Shown in pieces: positions 54,527 to 63,960 of a stretch of 64,000 nt of DNA. Within the stretch, counting starts at the first letter, position 1. Every line of letters begins with the position of its first letter. Under the pieces are notes generated by a model, which was not told the DNA's origin, searched no databases, and saw only the letters and a list, made by a program, of their open reading frames with translations. The translations under genes were made by a program, and so were the position numbers. Origin of the DNA: Streptomyces sp. TBY4 (GTDB taxonomy: Bacteria; Actinomycetota; Actinomycetes; Streptomycetales; Streptomycetaceae); assembly GCF_024213195.1 (NCBI RefSeq), contig NZ_JANAVF010000001.1:849151-913150 (forward strand). Direction: 5' to 3'.

Positions 54527-55417
54527 ATGAGCAACCTCCCCAAGATCGCATGGGTCGGCCTCGGAATCATGGGCTCGCCCATGGCCGAGAACCTCCTGAA
54601 GGCCGGCTACTCGGTCACCGGCTTCACGCTGGAGCAGGACAAGCTGGACCGCCTGGCCGCCGCCGGTGGCTCCGCCGCCGGTTCGATCGCCGAGGCCGTC
54701 AAGGACGCCGACGTCATCATCACGATGGTGCCCGCCTCCCCGCAGGTCGAGGCCATCTCCTACGGTGAGAACGGCATCCTCGAGAACGCCAAGTCCGGCG
54801 CGCTGATCATCGACATGTCGTCGATCACCCCGCAGACCTCGATCGACCTGGCGAAGAACGCCGCCGCCAAGGGCATCCGCGTCATCGACGCCCCGGTGTC
54901 CGGTGGCGAGGCCGGCGCCATCGAGGCCGTCCTGTCGATCATGGTGGGTGGCGAGCAGGCCGACTTCGACGAGGCCCTGCCGGTCCTCGAGGCCCTCGGC
55001 AAGGTCATCGTCCTGTGCGGCCCGCACGGCTCCGGCCAGACGGTCAAGGCCGCCAACCAGCTCATCGTCGCCGTGAACATCCAGGCGTGCGCCGAGGCCG
55101 TCGTCTTCCTCGAGAAGTCGGGCGTGAACCTCGAAGCCGCTCTGGACGTGCTCAACGGCGGTCTGGCCGGCTCCACGGTCCTGACCCGCAAGAAGGCCAA
55201 CTTCCTGAACCGCGACTTCAAGCCCGGTTTCCGGATCGACCTGCACCACAAGGACATGGGCATCGTCACCGACGCCGCCCGCAACGTCGGTGCGGCCCTC
55301 CCGGTCGGCGCGGTCGTCGCCCAGCTGGTCGCCTCGCTGCGCGCCCAGGGTGACGGTGGCCTGGACCACTCCGCGCTGCTCCGCGCGGTCGAGCGCCTCT
55401 CCGGCGCCCAGATCTGA
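54527..55417 (+). CDS. glxR: Tartronate semialdehyde reductase
   Basis: A 296-residue beta-hydroxyacid dehydrogenase: Rossmann motif V-G-L-G-I-M-G-S-P-M-A near residue 10, D-A-P-V-S-G-G with the substrate site, catalytic Lys in G-Q-T-V-K-A-A-N-Q, and K-D-M-G late. It reduces tartronate semialdehyde to D-glycerate with NADH. AGAAGGA precedes the ATG. It shares a transcript with hyi and takes the product of gcl. Confidence 0.93.
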   Translation: MSNLPKIAWVGLGIMGSPMAENLLKAGYSVTGFTLEQDKLDRLAAAGGSAAGSIAEAVKDADVIITMVPASPQVEAISYGENGILENAKSGALIIDMSSITPQTSIDLAKNAAAKGIRVIDAPVSGGEAGAIEAVLSIMVGGEQADFDEALPVLEALGKVIVLCGPHGSGQTVKAANQLIVAVNIQACAEAVVFLEKSGVNLEAALDVLNGGLAGSTVLTRKKANFLNRDFKPGFRIDLHHKDMGIVTDAARNVGAALPVGAVVAQLVASLRAQGDGGLDHSALLRAVERLSGAQI

Positions 55418-55573
55418 GCTCCGCTCGGATAGGCGGCCCGATCTCCCCGATCGCAGGGCCGCCACCCGCCCCGCTCACGGGGCCCTGAGTTTCCGGATGG
55501 TGCCGGTGCTGACACCTGTCCTGTCGCGCCCAAGTGCCGGCACCGTCCGGATCACCTCTCCTCAACTTTCATT

Positions 55574-55588
55574 TCAACAAACTGTTGA
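55574..55588. promoter_or_regulatory. TCAAC-box operator at katA
   Basis: TCAACAAACTGTTGA, perfect arms. It overlaps the -35 element by four bases, the same placement as at uraD. Confidence 0.78.
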
Positions 55589-55613
55589 CGTCGCGTTCAT
55601 GCCGAAATTAGGC
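55585..55613 (+). promoter_or_regulatory. katA promoter
   Basis: TTGACG (55585-55590), 17 bases, TTAGGC (55608-55613). Transcription should start near 55620 inside the second operator, giving a leader of about 50 bases. Confidence 0.72.
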
Positions 55614-55615
55614 TG

Positions 55616-55630
55616 TTCCGCATGACGGAA
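55616..55630. promoter_or_regulatory. TTCC-box operator at katA
   Basis: TTCCGCATGACGGAA, perfect arms, over the expected transcription start. A further partial repeat (TTCCCCGTACGGAA, 55649-55662) lies in the leader. Confidence 0.75.
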
Positions 55631-55669
55631 GACGATTTCCGTCAGCAGTTCCCCGTACGGAAGGTCACC

Positions 55670-57127
55670 ATGTCGAAGCGCACGCTGACGACCGAGTCTG
55701 GCGCCCCGGTCGCCGACAACCAGAACTCCGCTACCGCCGGCGTCGGTGGCCCCCTCCTGATCCAGGACCAGCAGCTCCTCGAGAAGCTCGCCCGCTTCAA
55801 CCGCGAGCGCATCCCGGAGCGCGTGGTGCACGCCCGCGGCTCGGCCGCGTACGGCTACTTCGAGGTGACCGACGACGTCACCGCGTACACCAGCGCCGCG
55901 TTCCTGAACACGGTCGGCAAGAAGACCGAGACCTTCCTGCGGTTCTCCACCGTGGCCGACTCGCTGGGTGGCGCGGACGCGGTCCGCGACCCGCGCGGCT
56001 TCGCGCTGAAGTTCTACACCGAAGAGGGCAACTACGACCTCGTCGGCAACAACACCCCGGTGTTCTTCATCAAGGACCCGATCAAGTTCCCCGACTTCAT
56101 CCACTCCCAGAAGCGCGACCCCTTCACGGGCAAGCAGGAAGCGGACAACGTCTGGGACTTCTGGGCGCACGCCCCCGAGGCGACGCACCAGATCACCTGG
56201 CTGATGGGTGACCGCGGTATCCCGGCGTCGTACCGTCACATGAACGGCTACGGCTCCCACACGTACCAGTGGACCAACGCGCAGGGCGAGGCCTTCTTCG
56301 TCAAGTACCACTTCAAGACGAACCAGGGCATCCGCTGCCTGTCGGGCGAGCAGGCCGCCGAGCTCGTCGGCTCCGACGCCAACTCGCACCAGACCGACCT
56401 GCTGCAGGCCATCGAGCGCGGTGTGAACCCGAGCTGGACCCTGTACGTCCAGGTCATGCCGGCCTCCGAGGCCGCGGACTACCGCTTCAACCCGTTCGAC
56501 CTCACCAAGGTGTGGCCGCACTCGGACTACCCGCTTCAGCGCGTCGGCCGCCTGGTCCTGGACCGGAACCCCGACAACGTCTTCGCCGAGGTCGAGCAGT
56601 CCGCGTTCTCCCCGAACAACTTCGTCCCGGGCATCACCGCCTCGCCGGACAAGATGCTCCAGGGCCGCCTCTTCGCGTACGCCGACGCCCAGCGCTACCG
56701 CCTCGGTGTGAACCACACCCTGATCCCGGTCAACGCCCCGAAGGCGACGACGGCCGACAACTACGGCCGCGACGGCGTCATGGCGCTGCGCAACGGCTCG
56801 CGCCACGACAAGAACTACGAGCCCAACTCGCACCAGGGTCCGGCCGAGACCGGCCTGGCGCTGGGCGCCCCGAAGGCCGTCACCGGCTACACGGGCACCC
56901 ACGAGGCTCCGGCCCACACCAAGGACGACGACTTCTTCCAGGCCGGTGAGCTCTACCGCCTGATGTCGGAGGCCGAGAAGCAGCGTCTGGTGGCGACCAT
57001 CGCCGGCGGCCTGTCTCAGGTCACCCTCGAGGACGTCATCGAGAAGAACCTGGCTCACTTCCACGCCGCCGACGCCGACTACGGCAAGCGCGTCGAGGAG
57101 GCCGTCCGCGCCCTGCGCGACGCCTGA
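55670..57127 (+). CDS. katA: Monofunctional heme catalase
   Basis: A 485-residue small-subunit catalase with catalytic His54 in R-V-V-H-A-R-G, Asn127 in G-N-N-T-P-V-F-F, and the heme-ligand Tyr in F-A-Y-A-D-A-Q-R-Y-R. It breaks down H2O2, here most simply the peroxide from uricase and other oxidases. The ATG at 55670 follows GGAAGG; an in-frame ATG at 55622 lies inside an operator and has no site. Both operator classes of the purine cluster lie in its promoter, tying peroxide removal to purine use. Confidence 0.95.
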   Translation: MSKRTLTTESGAPVADNQNSATAGVGGPLLIQDQQLLEKLARFNRERIPERVVHARGSAAYGYFEVTDDVTAYTSAAFLNTVGKKTETFLRFSTVADSLGGADAVRDPRGFALKFYTEEGNYDLVGNNTPVFFIKDPIKFPDFIHSQKRDPFTGKQEADNVWDFWAHAPEATHQITWLMGDRGIPASYRHMNGYGSHTYQWTNAQGEAFFVKYHFKTNQGIRCLSGEQAAELVGSDANSHQTDLLQAIERGVNPSWTLYVQVMPASEAADYRFNPFDLTKVWPHSDYPLQRVGRLVLDRNPDNVFAEVEQSAFSPNNFVPGITASPDKMLQGRLFAYADAQRYRLGVNHTLIPVNAPKATTADNYGRDGVMALRNGSRHDKNYEPNSHQGPAETGLALGAPKAVTGYTGTHEAPAHTKDDDFFQAGELYRLMSEAEKQRLVATIAGGLSQVTLEDVIEKNLAHFHAADADYGKRVEEAVRALRDA

Positions 57128-57148
57128 GCCACACAAGCTGCGCCGGGG

Positions 57149-57167
57149 TCCTGACGGGAGGTCAGGA
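57149..57167 (+). terminator. Possible katA terminator
   Basis: A 7-bp stem TCCTGAC/GTCAGGA with loop GGGAG, 21 bases past the katA stop. It is short, so the assignment is tentative. Confidence 0.5.
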
Positions 57168-57358
57168 TCCGGGTGCTGAGCCCGCACCGCGGACCCGGAT
57201 GAGGGGTGGTACGCGGTGAGGGCAGGACGAGGACCGTGGCGAGCGTGCGAGCCAGTGCGGTGGTAATGGGTTCCGAGGCCCGTCTCTTGACCTGAGGGAG
57301 ACGAAGCCGGAGTTCTCGTCGCCGTTCGCCACGGTCCCAGCCAAACACCTCTCCCCTC

Positions 57359-57392
57359 TATACAGGGGGCCACGCACAGAGCCCCCTGTATA
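57359..57392. repeat. Inverted repeat TATACAGGGGGC
   Basis: A perfect 12-bp arm TATACAGGGGGC, a 10-base spacer and its complement. The AT ends around a GC tract look more like a protein-binding site than a terminator. No known operator is matched with confidence. Confidence 0.6.
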
Positions 57393-57493
57393 TACGGACG
57401 GAGAACCCACCTCCCCCACCCTCTCCGCCCGGCGGTGCGAACGTCCTGTCGCGCCAGCCTCGTACCGTCGGGCGGTAACAAGCAACACACACT

Positions 57494-57535
57494 CAAAGAG
57501 CCGAGTCACGGACGGTCCCGTGACTCGGCTCTTTG
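57494..57535. terminator. Orphan strong hairpin
   Basis: A perfect 18-bp stem (CAAAGAGCCGAGTCACGG with complement) and a six-base loop. The A-rich left arm base and T-rich right arm base give a proper U run at the 3' side. No gene ends close upstream; katA stops 366 bases earlier. Confidence 0.75.
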
Positions 57536-57678
57536 TCATGCCCGGCGACGGACATGCCGGCCTCCCTGGAAGCGATGGACCGTTGACGCCGTCGAAGGTC
57601 GCGGAAACGGCGTACGCCGGGGTGCGCGGCGAACGAAGATGCACACGGGCGAACACTCAGAGGTGCGGGGGGGCACAG

Positions 57679-60408
57679 GTGCACGACGAGCAGGACGGGC
57701 CGGATGCGGCTCTCACCGAGCTGCGCCGGCACCTGAGCGACTGGCTGGCCGCCTCCGGGCTGGACAAGACACAACTCGCCCGCCGTACGGGCATGGGGCG
57801 GACCACCGTGTCGGAGGCGTTCCAGTCCGGTGGGCCGGTCCCGTCCGCCAGGACGGTGGCCGCACTCGCCATGGCTCTGGGGCGGCCGGCGGACGAGCTG
57901 CTGCGGCTCCGGCGGAATGCCGTGATCGACGGGACCGAGCCGAGCGACGCGAAGGACCCCGGACCTGGTCGGCCCATAGACCAGTGGGAGCCTCATGACC
58001 TGGAGGTCCACCCTGCCGGCACGGCTGCGCGCGGGGCCGGCTTGCCCAGGCAGCAGCAACTGCCCGGCTACGTACCGCGGGAGCACGACCGAGCTCTGGC
58101 CGAAGCGGTGCGACAGGCTCAAGCGGGCCGGAGCCGCATGGTGGTCCTGACAGGAACCTCGTCGACCGGCAAGACCCGGGCCTGCTGGGAAGCCATCCGG
58201 CCGCTGGCGCGTGCCGGTTGGAGGCTGTGGCATCCCTTCGACCCCACGCGCGCGGATGCCGCGCTCAAGGAGATGTCGTTCGTCGGGCCGCGGACCGTGC
58301 TGTGGCTGAACGAGGCCCAGCACTACGTCGGCGATGCGCAGGTGGGCGAGCAGATCGCTGCCGCGCTGCACACGCTGCTCACCGATGAAGCGCGTGCGCC
58401 CGTCCTGGTGTTGGGCACCCTTTGGCCCGAGTACGCCCGTGAGTACACGGCCCTGCCCGGGTCCGGCCGGCCGGACCCGTACAGCCGCGTACGAGAACTC
58501 CTGTCCGGACGCACCGTGAGCGTTCCGGAGGGTTTCGATGCCGAGTCGCTGGCCACCGCAACGCGACTGGCACAGGAGGGCGATCGGCTGCTGGCGGACG
58601 CCCTCACGCGCGCAGGGACCCATGGGCGCATCACCCAGGATCTGGCGGGTGCCCCCGAACTGCTGCGCCGCTACGAGATGGGCTCCCCCGCGGCCAGGGC
58701 ACTGCTGCACGCCGCGATGGACGCACGCCGGCTCCGCGTCGGCCCGCATCTGACGCAGGCCTTCCTCGTCGAGGCAGCGGACGGCTATCTCGCCGACCCC
58801 GACTACGACGGCCTGGCCGACGGCTGGGAGCACGCCGCGTTCGCCGAACTGGCCGAACAGGTACACGGCAAACAGGCTCCTTTGCGCCGCGTCGCCGTAC
58901 GCCCGTCGGAGCCGGAGCATTCCATGCACGCGGTGGTGCCACCCGGCGGTCCTCCGGGTCCGGTGTTCCGGTTGGCCGACTACCTCGAGCAGCACGGGCG
59001 TGCGACCCGCCACCTGGCGTGCCCACCCGCCTCGTTCTGGCAGGCGGCACACGCGCACCTCACGAACCCGGACGACCTGTACCGCCTGGCCCACGCAGCC
59101 CATGTCCGCTACCGCACGCAGTGGGCGCACCGTCTCGCGCACCGGGCCGTCGGCTCCGGCCATGCGAGCGCCCACCGCGTCCTGGCCTCGTGGCTGAAGG
59201 AGGCCGGAAGGCACCAGGAGGCCGAGTCCGTGATGCGTCAAGTCACCGATCACGACGATCCGCAGGCCCTCACCTCCCTGGCCATGTGGCTGGCGAGCGC
59301 CGGGAAGCGCCAGGAGGCCGAAGTCCTGCTGCGGCGGGCCTTCGACGCGGGCCATCCTCACGTCCTCAGCCTCCTGGCCGACTGGCGCCGGAGGGCGGGA
59401 GACCACGAGGGGGCCGAAACCCTGGTCCGCCGGGCCGCCGCGGCAGACCATCCGTCGGCCTGGAGCATTCTGGTCGGCTGGTGCGAGGAAGCGGGAGACC
59501 GCGAAGGGGCCGAGGCCCTGGCCCGGGAAGCCGCCGACGCGGGGAGGCCACAGGCGCTGTTGCTGCTTGCCGGCTGGCGCAGGGAGGCCGGTGACCACCT
59601 GGAGGCCGTGGCCTTGGCGCGGGAAGCCGCCGGGGCGGGCAACACGGAAGGCCTGAGGCTCCTGGTCGGCTGGTGCGAGGAAGCGGGAGACCGCGAAGGG
59701 GCCGAGCTCCTGGCCCGGGAAGCCGCCGACGCGGGGGATCCCCGCGCTCTTCTGCTCCTGGCCCGCCGGTACGAGAAGGCCGGATGCCCGGAGGAAGCCG
59801 AGGCCCTGGCCCGGCAAGCGGCCGCTGCACACGATGCGACCTTCCTGGAAGCCCTGGCCTTGCGGCGAGACGAAACGGGAGACCGCGAGCGGGCGGAAGC
59901 CCTGGCCCGGCAAGCCGCTGACCTTGGCAACTGGAACGCCCTGACGCGCCTGGCCGTCCGTCGGGACGAGGCAGGAGACCACGAGGGGGCCGAGGTCCTG
60001 GCCCGGGAAGCCGCCGACGGCAATCCGAACGCACTGACCTGGCTGGGCTTCCAGGCCATGCAAGGGCACACGGCCGCGGATCAGGAGAGGACCGCGGCAC
60101 TGATCCAGCAGGGGGCCGACGCGGGCGATGTGTACGCCTTGGACGTCCTGGCCGTCCGGCGGGAGGAGGCCGGGGACCGCACCGCGGCCGAGGCCCTGGC
60201 CTGGCGGTCCGCCGAAGCCGGGGTACCGAATCCGCTGGCCCGTCTGGTGGCCTTCCGCGAAAGGGCAGGAGACCTCGTGGCGGCCCGGGCCCTGGCCCGC
60301 CAAACCGCCGACGCCGGCCATGCACACGCCCTGGGCAGGCATGGCCTGACGGCGCGCTGGCCTTTCGGGCTTGATCCCGATGGCAGTCCAACGGCCCGGT
60401 GGCAGTGA
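57679..60408 (+). CDS. HTH, P-loop NTPase and 32-residue-repeat protein (STAND-like)
   Basis: A 909-residue protein. An N-terminal XRE-like HTH (about 15-78; L-A-R-R-T-G-M-G-R-T-T-V-S-E-A-F) is followed by a P-loop NTPase (Walker A G-T-S-S-T-G-K-T, Lys165; V-L-W-L-N-E-A-Q as Walker B) and a helical middle. About a dozen 32-residue helical repeats of the TPR/Sel1 kind follow, with consensus E-A-G-D-x-E-G-A-E-x-L-A-R-E-A-A-D-A-G. The GTG at 57679 follows a G-rich stretch; longer frames are open. Layout resembles STAND regulators, including defence proteins. Function is not established. It splits katA from gcl. Confidence 0.75.
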   Translation: MHDEQDGPDAALTELRRHLSDWLAASGLDKTQLARRTGMGRTTVSEAFQSGGPVPSARTVAALAMALGRPADELLRLRRNAVIDGTEPSDAKDPGPGRPIDQWEPHDLEVHPAGTAARGAGLPRQQQLPGYVPREHDRALAEAVRQAQAGRSRMVVLTGTSSTGKTRACWEAIRPLARAGWRLWHPFDPTRADAALKEMSFVGPRTVLWLNEAQHYVGDAQVGEQIAAALHTLLTDEARAPVLVLGTLWPEYAREYTALPGSGRPDPYSRVRELLSGRTVSVPEGFDAESLATATRLAQEGDRLLADALTRAGTHGRITQDLAGAPELLRRYEMGSPAARALLHAAMDARRLRVGPHLTQAFLVEAADGYLADPDYDGLADGWEHAAFAELAEQVHGKQAPLRRVAVRPSEPEHSMHAVVPPGGPPGPVFRLADYLEQHGRATRHLACPPASFWQAAHAHLTNPDDLYRLAHAAHVRYRTQWAHRLAHRAVGSGHASAHRVLASWLKEAGRHQEAESVMRQVTDHDDPQALTSLAMWLASAGKRQEAEVLLRRAFDAGHPHVLSLLADWRRRAGDHEGAETLVRRAAAADHPSAWSILVGWCEEAGDREGAEALAREAADAGRPQALLLLAGWRREAGDHLEAVALAREAAGAGNTEGLRLLVGWCEEAGDREGAELLAREAADAGDPRALLLLARRYEKAGCPEEAEALARQAAAAHDATFLEALALRRDETGDRERAEALARQAADLGNWNALTRLAVRRDEAGDHEGAEVLAREAADGNPNALTWLGFQAMQGHTAADQERTAALIQQGADAGDVYALDVLAVRREEAGDRTAAEALAWRSAEAGVPNPLARLVAFRERAGDLVAARALARQTADAGHAHALGRHGLTARWPFGLDPDGSPTARWQ
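59470..59736 (+). repeat. Near-identical internal repeat units
   Basis: Two 75-bp blocks (59470-59544 and 59662-59736), 192 bp apart, differ at two bases. They encode repeats four and six of the NTPase protein. The distance is exactly two 32-codon units, pointing to recent duplication or gene conversion. Confidence 0.85.
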
Positions 60409-60495
60409 CGCGCCTGCCGGGGCGCGCGCCGGGGGCGGGCCGGGGCGGGCCGCCTGGTGGAACGGCTGCGGGACCTGGGTCCCGTACGGGACGCG

Positions 60496-60537
60496 GAACG
60501 GCCCCCGTTCCTCCGGGGGGAGGGACGGGGGCCGTTC
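60496..60537. terminator. Terminator after gcl
   Basis: A 13-bp outer stem (GAACGGCCCCCGT with complement) extended by an inner stem of about six pairs around a G-rich loop. It lies 27 bases past the gcl stop (minus strand) and also 88 bases after the NTPase gene, so it probably serves both. Confidence 0.85.
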
Positions 60538-60563
60538 GGTGGTGCTAGACCAGCCTGATGGGA

Positions 60564-62354
<1,791 letters not shown>

Positions 62355-62388
62355 CGAGTTCTCCTGCGGGTCTGGCGGTCAGGCTTTT

Positions 62389-62403
62389 TCCGTAATCCGG
62401 AAG
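62389..62403. promoter_or_regulatory. TTCC-box operator at gcl, proximal
   Basis: TTCCGTAATCCGGAA, perfect arms, in the transcribed leader. Its centre is 21 bp from the distal box, two helical turns, so both are on the same DNA face. Confidence 0.78.
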
Positions 62404-62409
62404 TTTTGT

Positions 62410-62424
62410 TCTGCTATACGGAAC
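62410..62424. promoter_or_regulatory. TTCC-box operator at gcl, distal
   Basis: TTCTGCTATACGGAA, one arm mismatch. It sits over the transcription start, beginning three bases past the -10 element. Confidence 0.7.
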
Positions 62425-62426
62425 AA

Positions 62427-62455
62427 GCTAAGCGCCGACTCCCCACAACGTCAAG
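62427..62455 (-). promoter_or_regulatory. gcl promoter
   Basis: On the minus strand TTGACG (62455-62450), 17 bases, TTAGCT (62432-62427). It is identical in both hexamers and spacing to the uraD promoter 9.7 kb away. Confidence 0.78.
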
Positions 62456-62574
62456 GCGGTACGGCACCTCGGAATGCACCAAAAGCCGCGTCCCGGGCAG
62501 CGAGTTGTACGAAAAACCAGGGCTCGACTGAAATTCGAGGGTCTGCCCGCCCCTGCGGTGGCAGGTGGTGGACC

Positions 62575-63402
62575 ATGGGCCTACGCACAGCGACGAAGAG
62601 TGACGAGGGGGGTCCGGGGCTGATGGCGGATGCGGTACCGGTGCGCTGCCCGGCGTGCCTGCGCGAGAACGACTACGCCGCCCCGGTCTTCCCCTGCGCC
62701 TGCGGGAACCCGGTCACCCCGCCCCTGGACCTGGCCTCGCCGCCCCGGGCACTGACCCACCGCACCTGGACGGACAGCTGGGTCGCGGTGCGGTGCGGGG
62801 CCTGCGGGCGGGAGAGCGAGTGGCCGCACCCGGAGGTGGGGTGCGGCTCCTGCGGGACGGTGGTGCTGGTTCCCGTACATCCGCTGGAGCCGGCGGCGGG
62901 CGGGGGCGGGCGCGCTCCTGCTGCGCCCGGCCCTGCCCCTCTCTCCCCTCGCGGGGTGGCGCCCTTCGGGCCGACGCCGCCCGTCGGCCCGGCCCCCGCC
63001 GACCCCGCGGTGCCCCGCCCCGCCTTCCGGCCCGTGACCATCCGTACCGCCCGGGACGCGGTGGTCACCGCCGCGCTGTACCTGCGCTGGCTCGGCTTCC
63101 AGGACGTACGCCAGCCCGACGGGCGGCCGCTGCCCTCCACGGCGGTGGACCTGCGGGCCCCCGGCCTGGTCGCCCAGGTGGACCCGACCACGGCCCCGGC
63201 CGGGCTGAGGGCGGTGGAGTGCGTCTGGCTGAACGGGCTCACGGCCTGCGCGACCAGCGTCTACTTCTCGCTCGCCGGATACACGGAGGACGCCCGCGCC
63301 CGCGCCGACGACCTCGGGATACCGCTCTTCGTCATGGACCTCACGGGCATGCCCCAGCCGGTCAACGACCCGGCGGACGACCTCGTCGGCATGGGGGCCT
63401 AG
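62575..63402 (+). CDS. Zinc-ribbon protein with Mrr-like C-terminal domain
   Basis: A 275-residue protein. The N-terminal region has two Cys clusters, C-P-A-C with C-A-C-G and C-G-A-C with C-G-S-C, probably zinc ribbons. A Pro-rich linker (about 104-150) follows. The C-terminal domain (about 155-260) has V-T-A-A-L-Y-L-R-W-L-G-F and D-L-R-A-P-G-L-V-A-Q-V-D, resembling a restriction-endonuclease-like (Mrr) fold, but the usual Lys of the Q-x-K/E-x-K motif is Asp. Cleavage is therefore doubtful. ATG at 62623 is an alternative start. It stands alone. Confidence 0.65.
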   Translation: MGLRTATKSDEGGPGLMADAVPVRCPACLRENDYAAPVFPCACGNPVTPPLDLASPPRALTHRTWTDSWVAVRCGACGRESEWPHPEVGCGSCGTVVLVPVHPLEPAAGGGGRAPAAPGPAPLSPRGVAPFGPTPPVGPAPADPAVPRPAFRPVTIRTARDAVVTAALYLRWLGFQDVRQPDGRPLPSTAVDLRAPGLVAQVDPTTAPAGLRAVECVWLNGLTACATSVYFSLAGYTEDARARADDLGIPLFVMDLTGMPQPVNDPADDLVGMGA

Positions 63403-63460
63403 GCTCGGGGGGTATTGCGCGCGTTCGCCTTACGTGCGTTTGCCTGCCGAGGAGAGCTTG

Positions 63461-63949
63461 ATGAGCCTGTACGACATCCCGCTGACCACCCTGTCCGACG
63501 AGCCCACCAGCCTCGCCGCGCACAAGGGCAAGGCGATCCTGCTCGTGAACACCGCCTCGCAGTGCGGTCTCACCCCTCAGTACTCGGGCCTGGCCCGCCT
63601 GCAGTTCAAGTACGAGGAGAAGGGCTTCACCGTCATCGGTGTGCCGTGCAACCAGTTCGGCGGCCAGGAGCCGGGCAACGCCGACGACATCCAGACCTTC
63701 TGCGCGGCCGGCTTCGGGGTCACCTTCCCGATGCTGGAGAAGACCGACGTCAACGGCGAGAACCGCCACCCGCTCTACGAGGAGCTCGTGAAGGTCCCGG
63801 ACGCCGAGGGCGAGGCCGGTGACATCACCTGGAACTTCGAGAAGTTCCTGATCTCCCCCGCCGGCGAGGTCGTGGCCCGCTTCCGTCCGCGCACCGAGCC
63901 CGAGTCCCCCGAGGTCATCGCGGCGATCGAGGCGCAGCTGCCGGCCTAG
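63461..63949 (+). CDS. Glutathione-peroxidase-family peroxidase
   Basis: A 162-residue thioredoxin-fold peroxidase: N-T-A-S-Q-C-G-L-T with the peroxidatic Cys, C-N-Q-F-G-G-Q-E-P-G with the conserved Gln, and W-N-F-E-K-F with Trp/Asn. Streptomycetes lack glutathione, so the bacterial reductant is probably thioredoxin or mycothiol-linked (family knowledge). ATG at 63461 follows GAGGAG by six bases. It removes organic or hydrogen peroxides. Confidence 0.92.
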   Translation: MSLYDIPLTTLSDEPTSLAAHKGKAILLVNTASQCGLTPQYSGLARLQFKYEEKGFTVIGVPCNQFGGQEPGNADDIQTFCAAGFGVTFPMLEKTDVNGENRHPLYEELVKVPDAEGEAGDITWNFEKFLISPAGEVVARFRPRTEPESPEVIAAIEAQLPA

Positions 63950-63960
63950 CAGCAACCCGA

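Larger units (their letters stand above)
57128..57678. other. Long non-coding gap downstream of katA
   Basis: A 551-bp space. It holds a weak hairpin after katA (57149-57167), a 12-bp inverted repeat with a 10-base spacer (57359-57392) and a strong 18-bp terminator-like hairpin (57494-57535). I see no gene or tRNA. The orphan terminator suggests a lost gene or an unannotated small RNA. Confidence 0.6.

Noticed and set aside
55622..55669. An earlier in-frame ATG for katA
   Set aside because: It lies inside the TTCC-box operator, two bases after the expected transcription start, with no ribosome-binding site; the ATG at 55670 follows GGAAGG and gives the normal catalase start.
57128..57490. 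A tRNA or known small RNA in the gap after katA
   Set aside because: I looked for a clover-leaf with a T-loop and found none; only hairpins are seen.
59180..60350. The repeated DNA in the NTPase gene as a CRISPR or tandem-repeat array
   Set aside because: Units are 96 bp, in frame and encode a helical protein repeat; there are no spacers.
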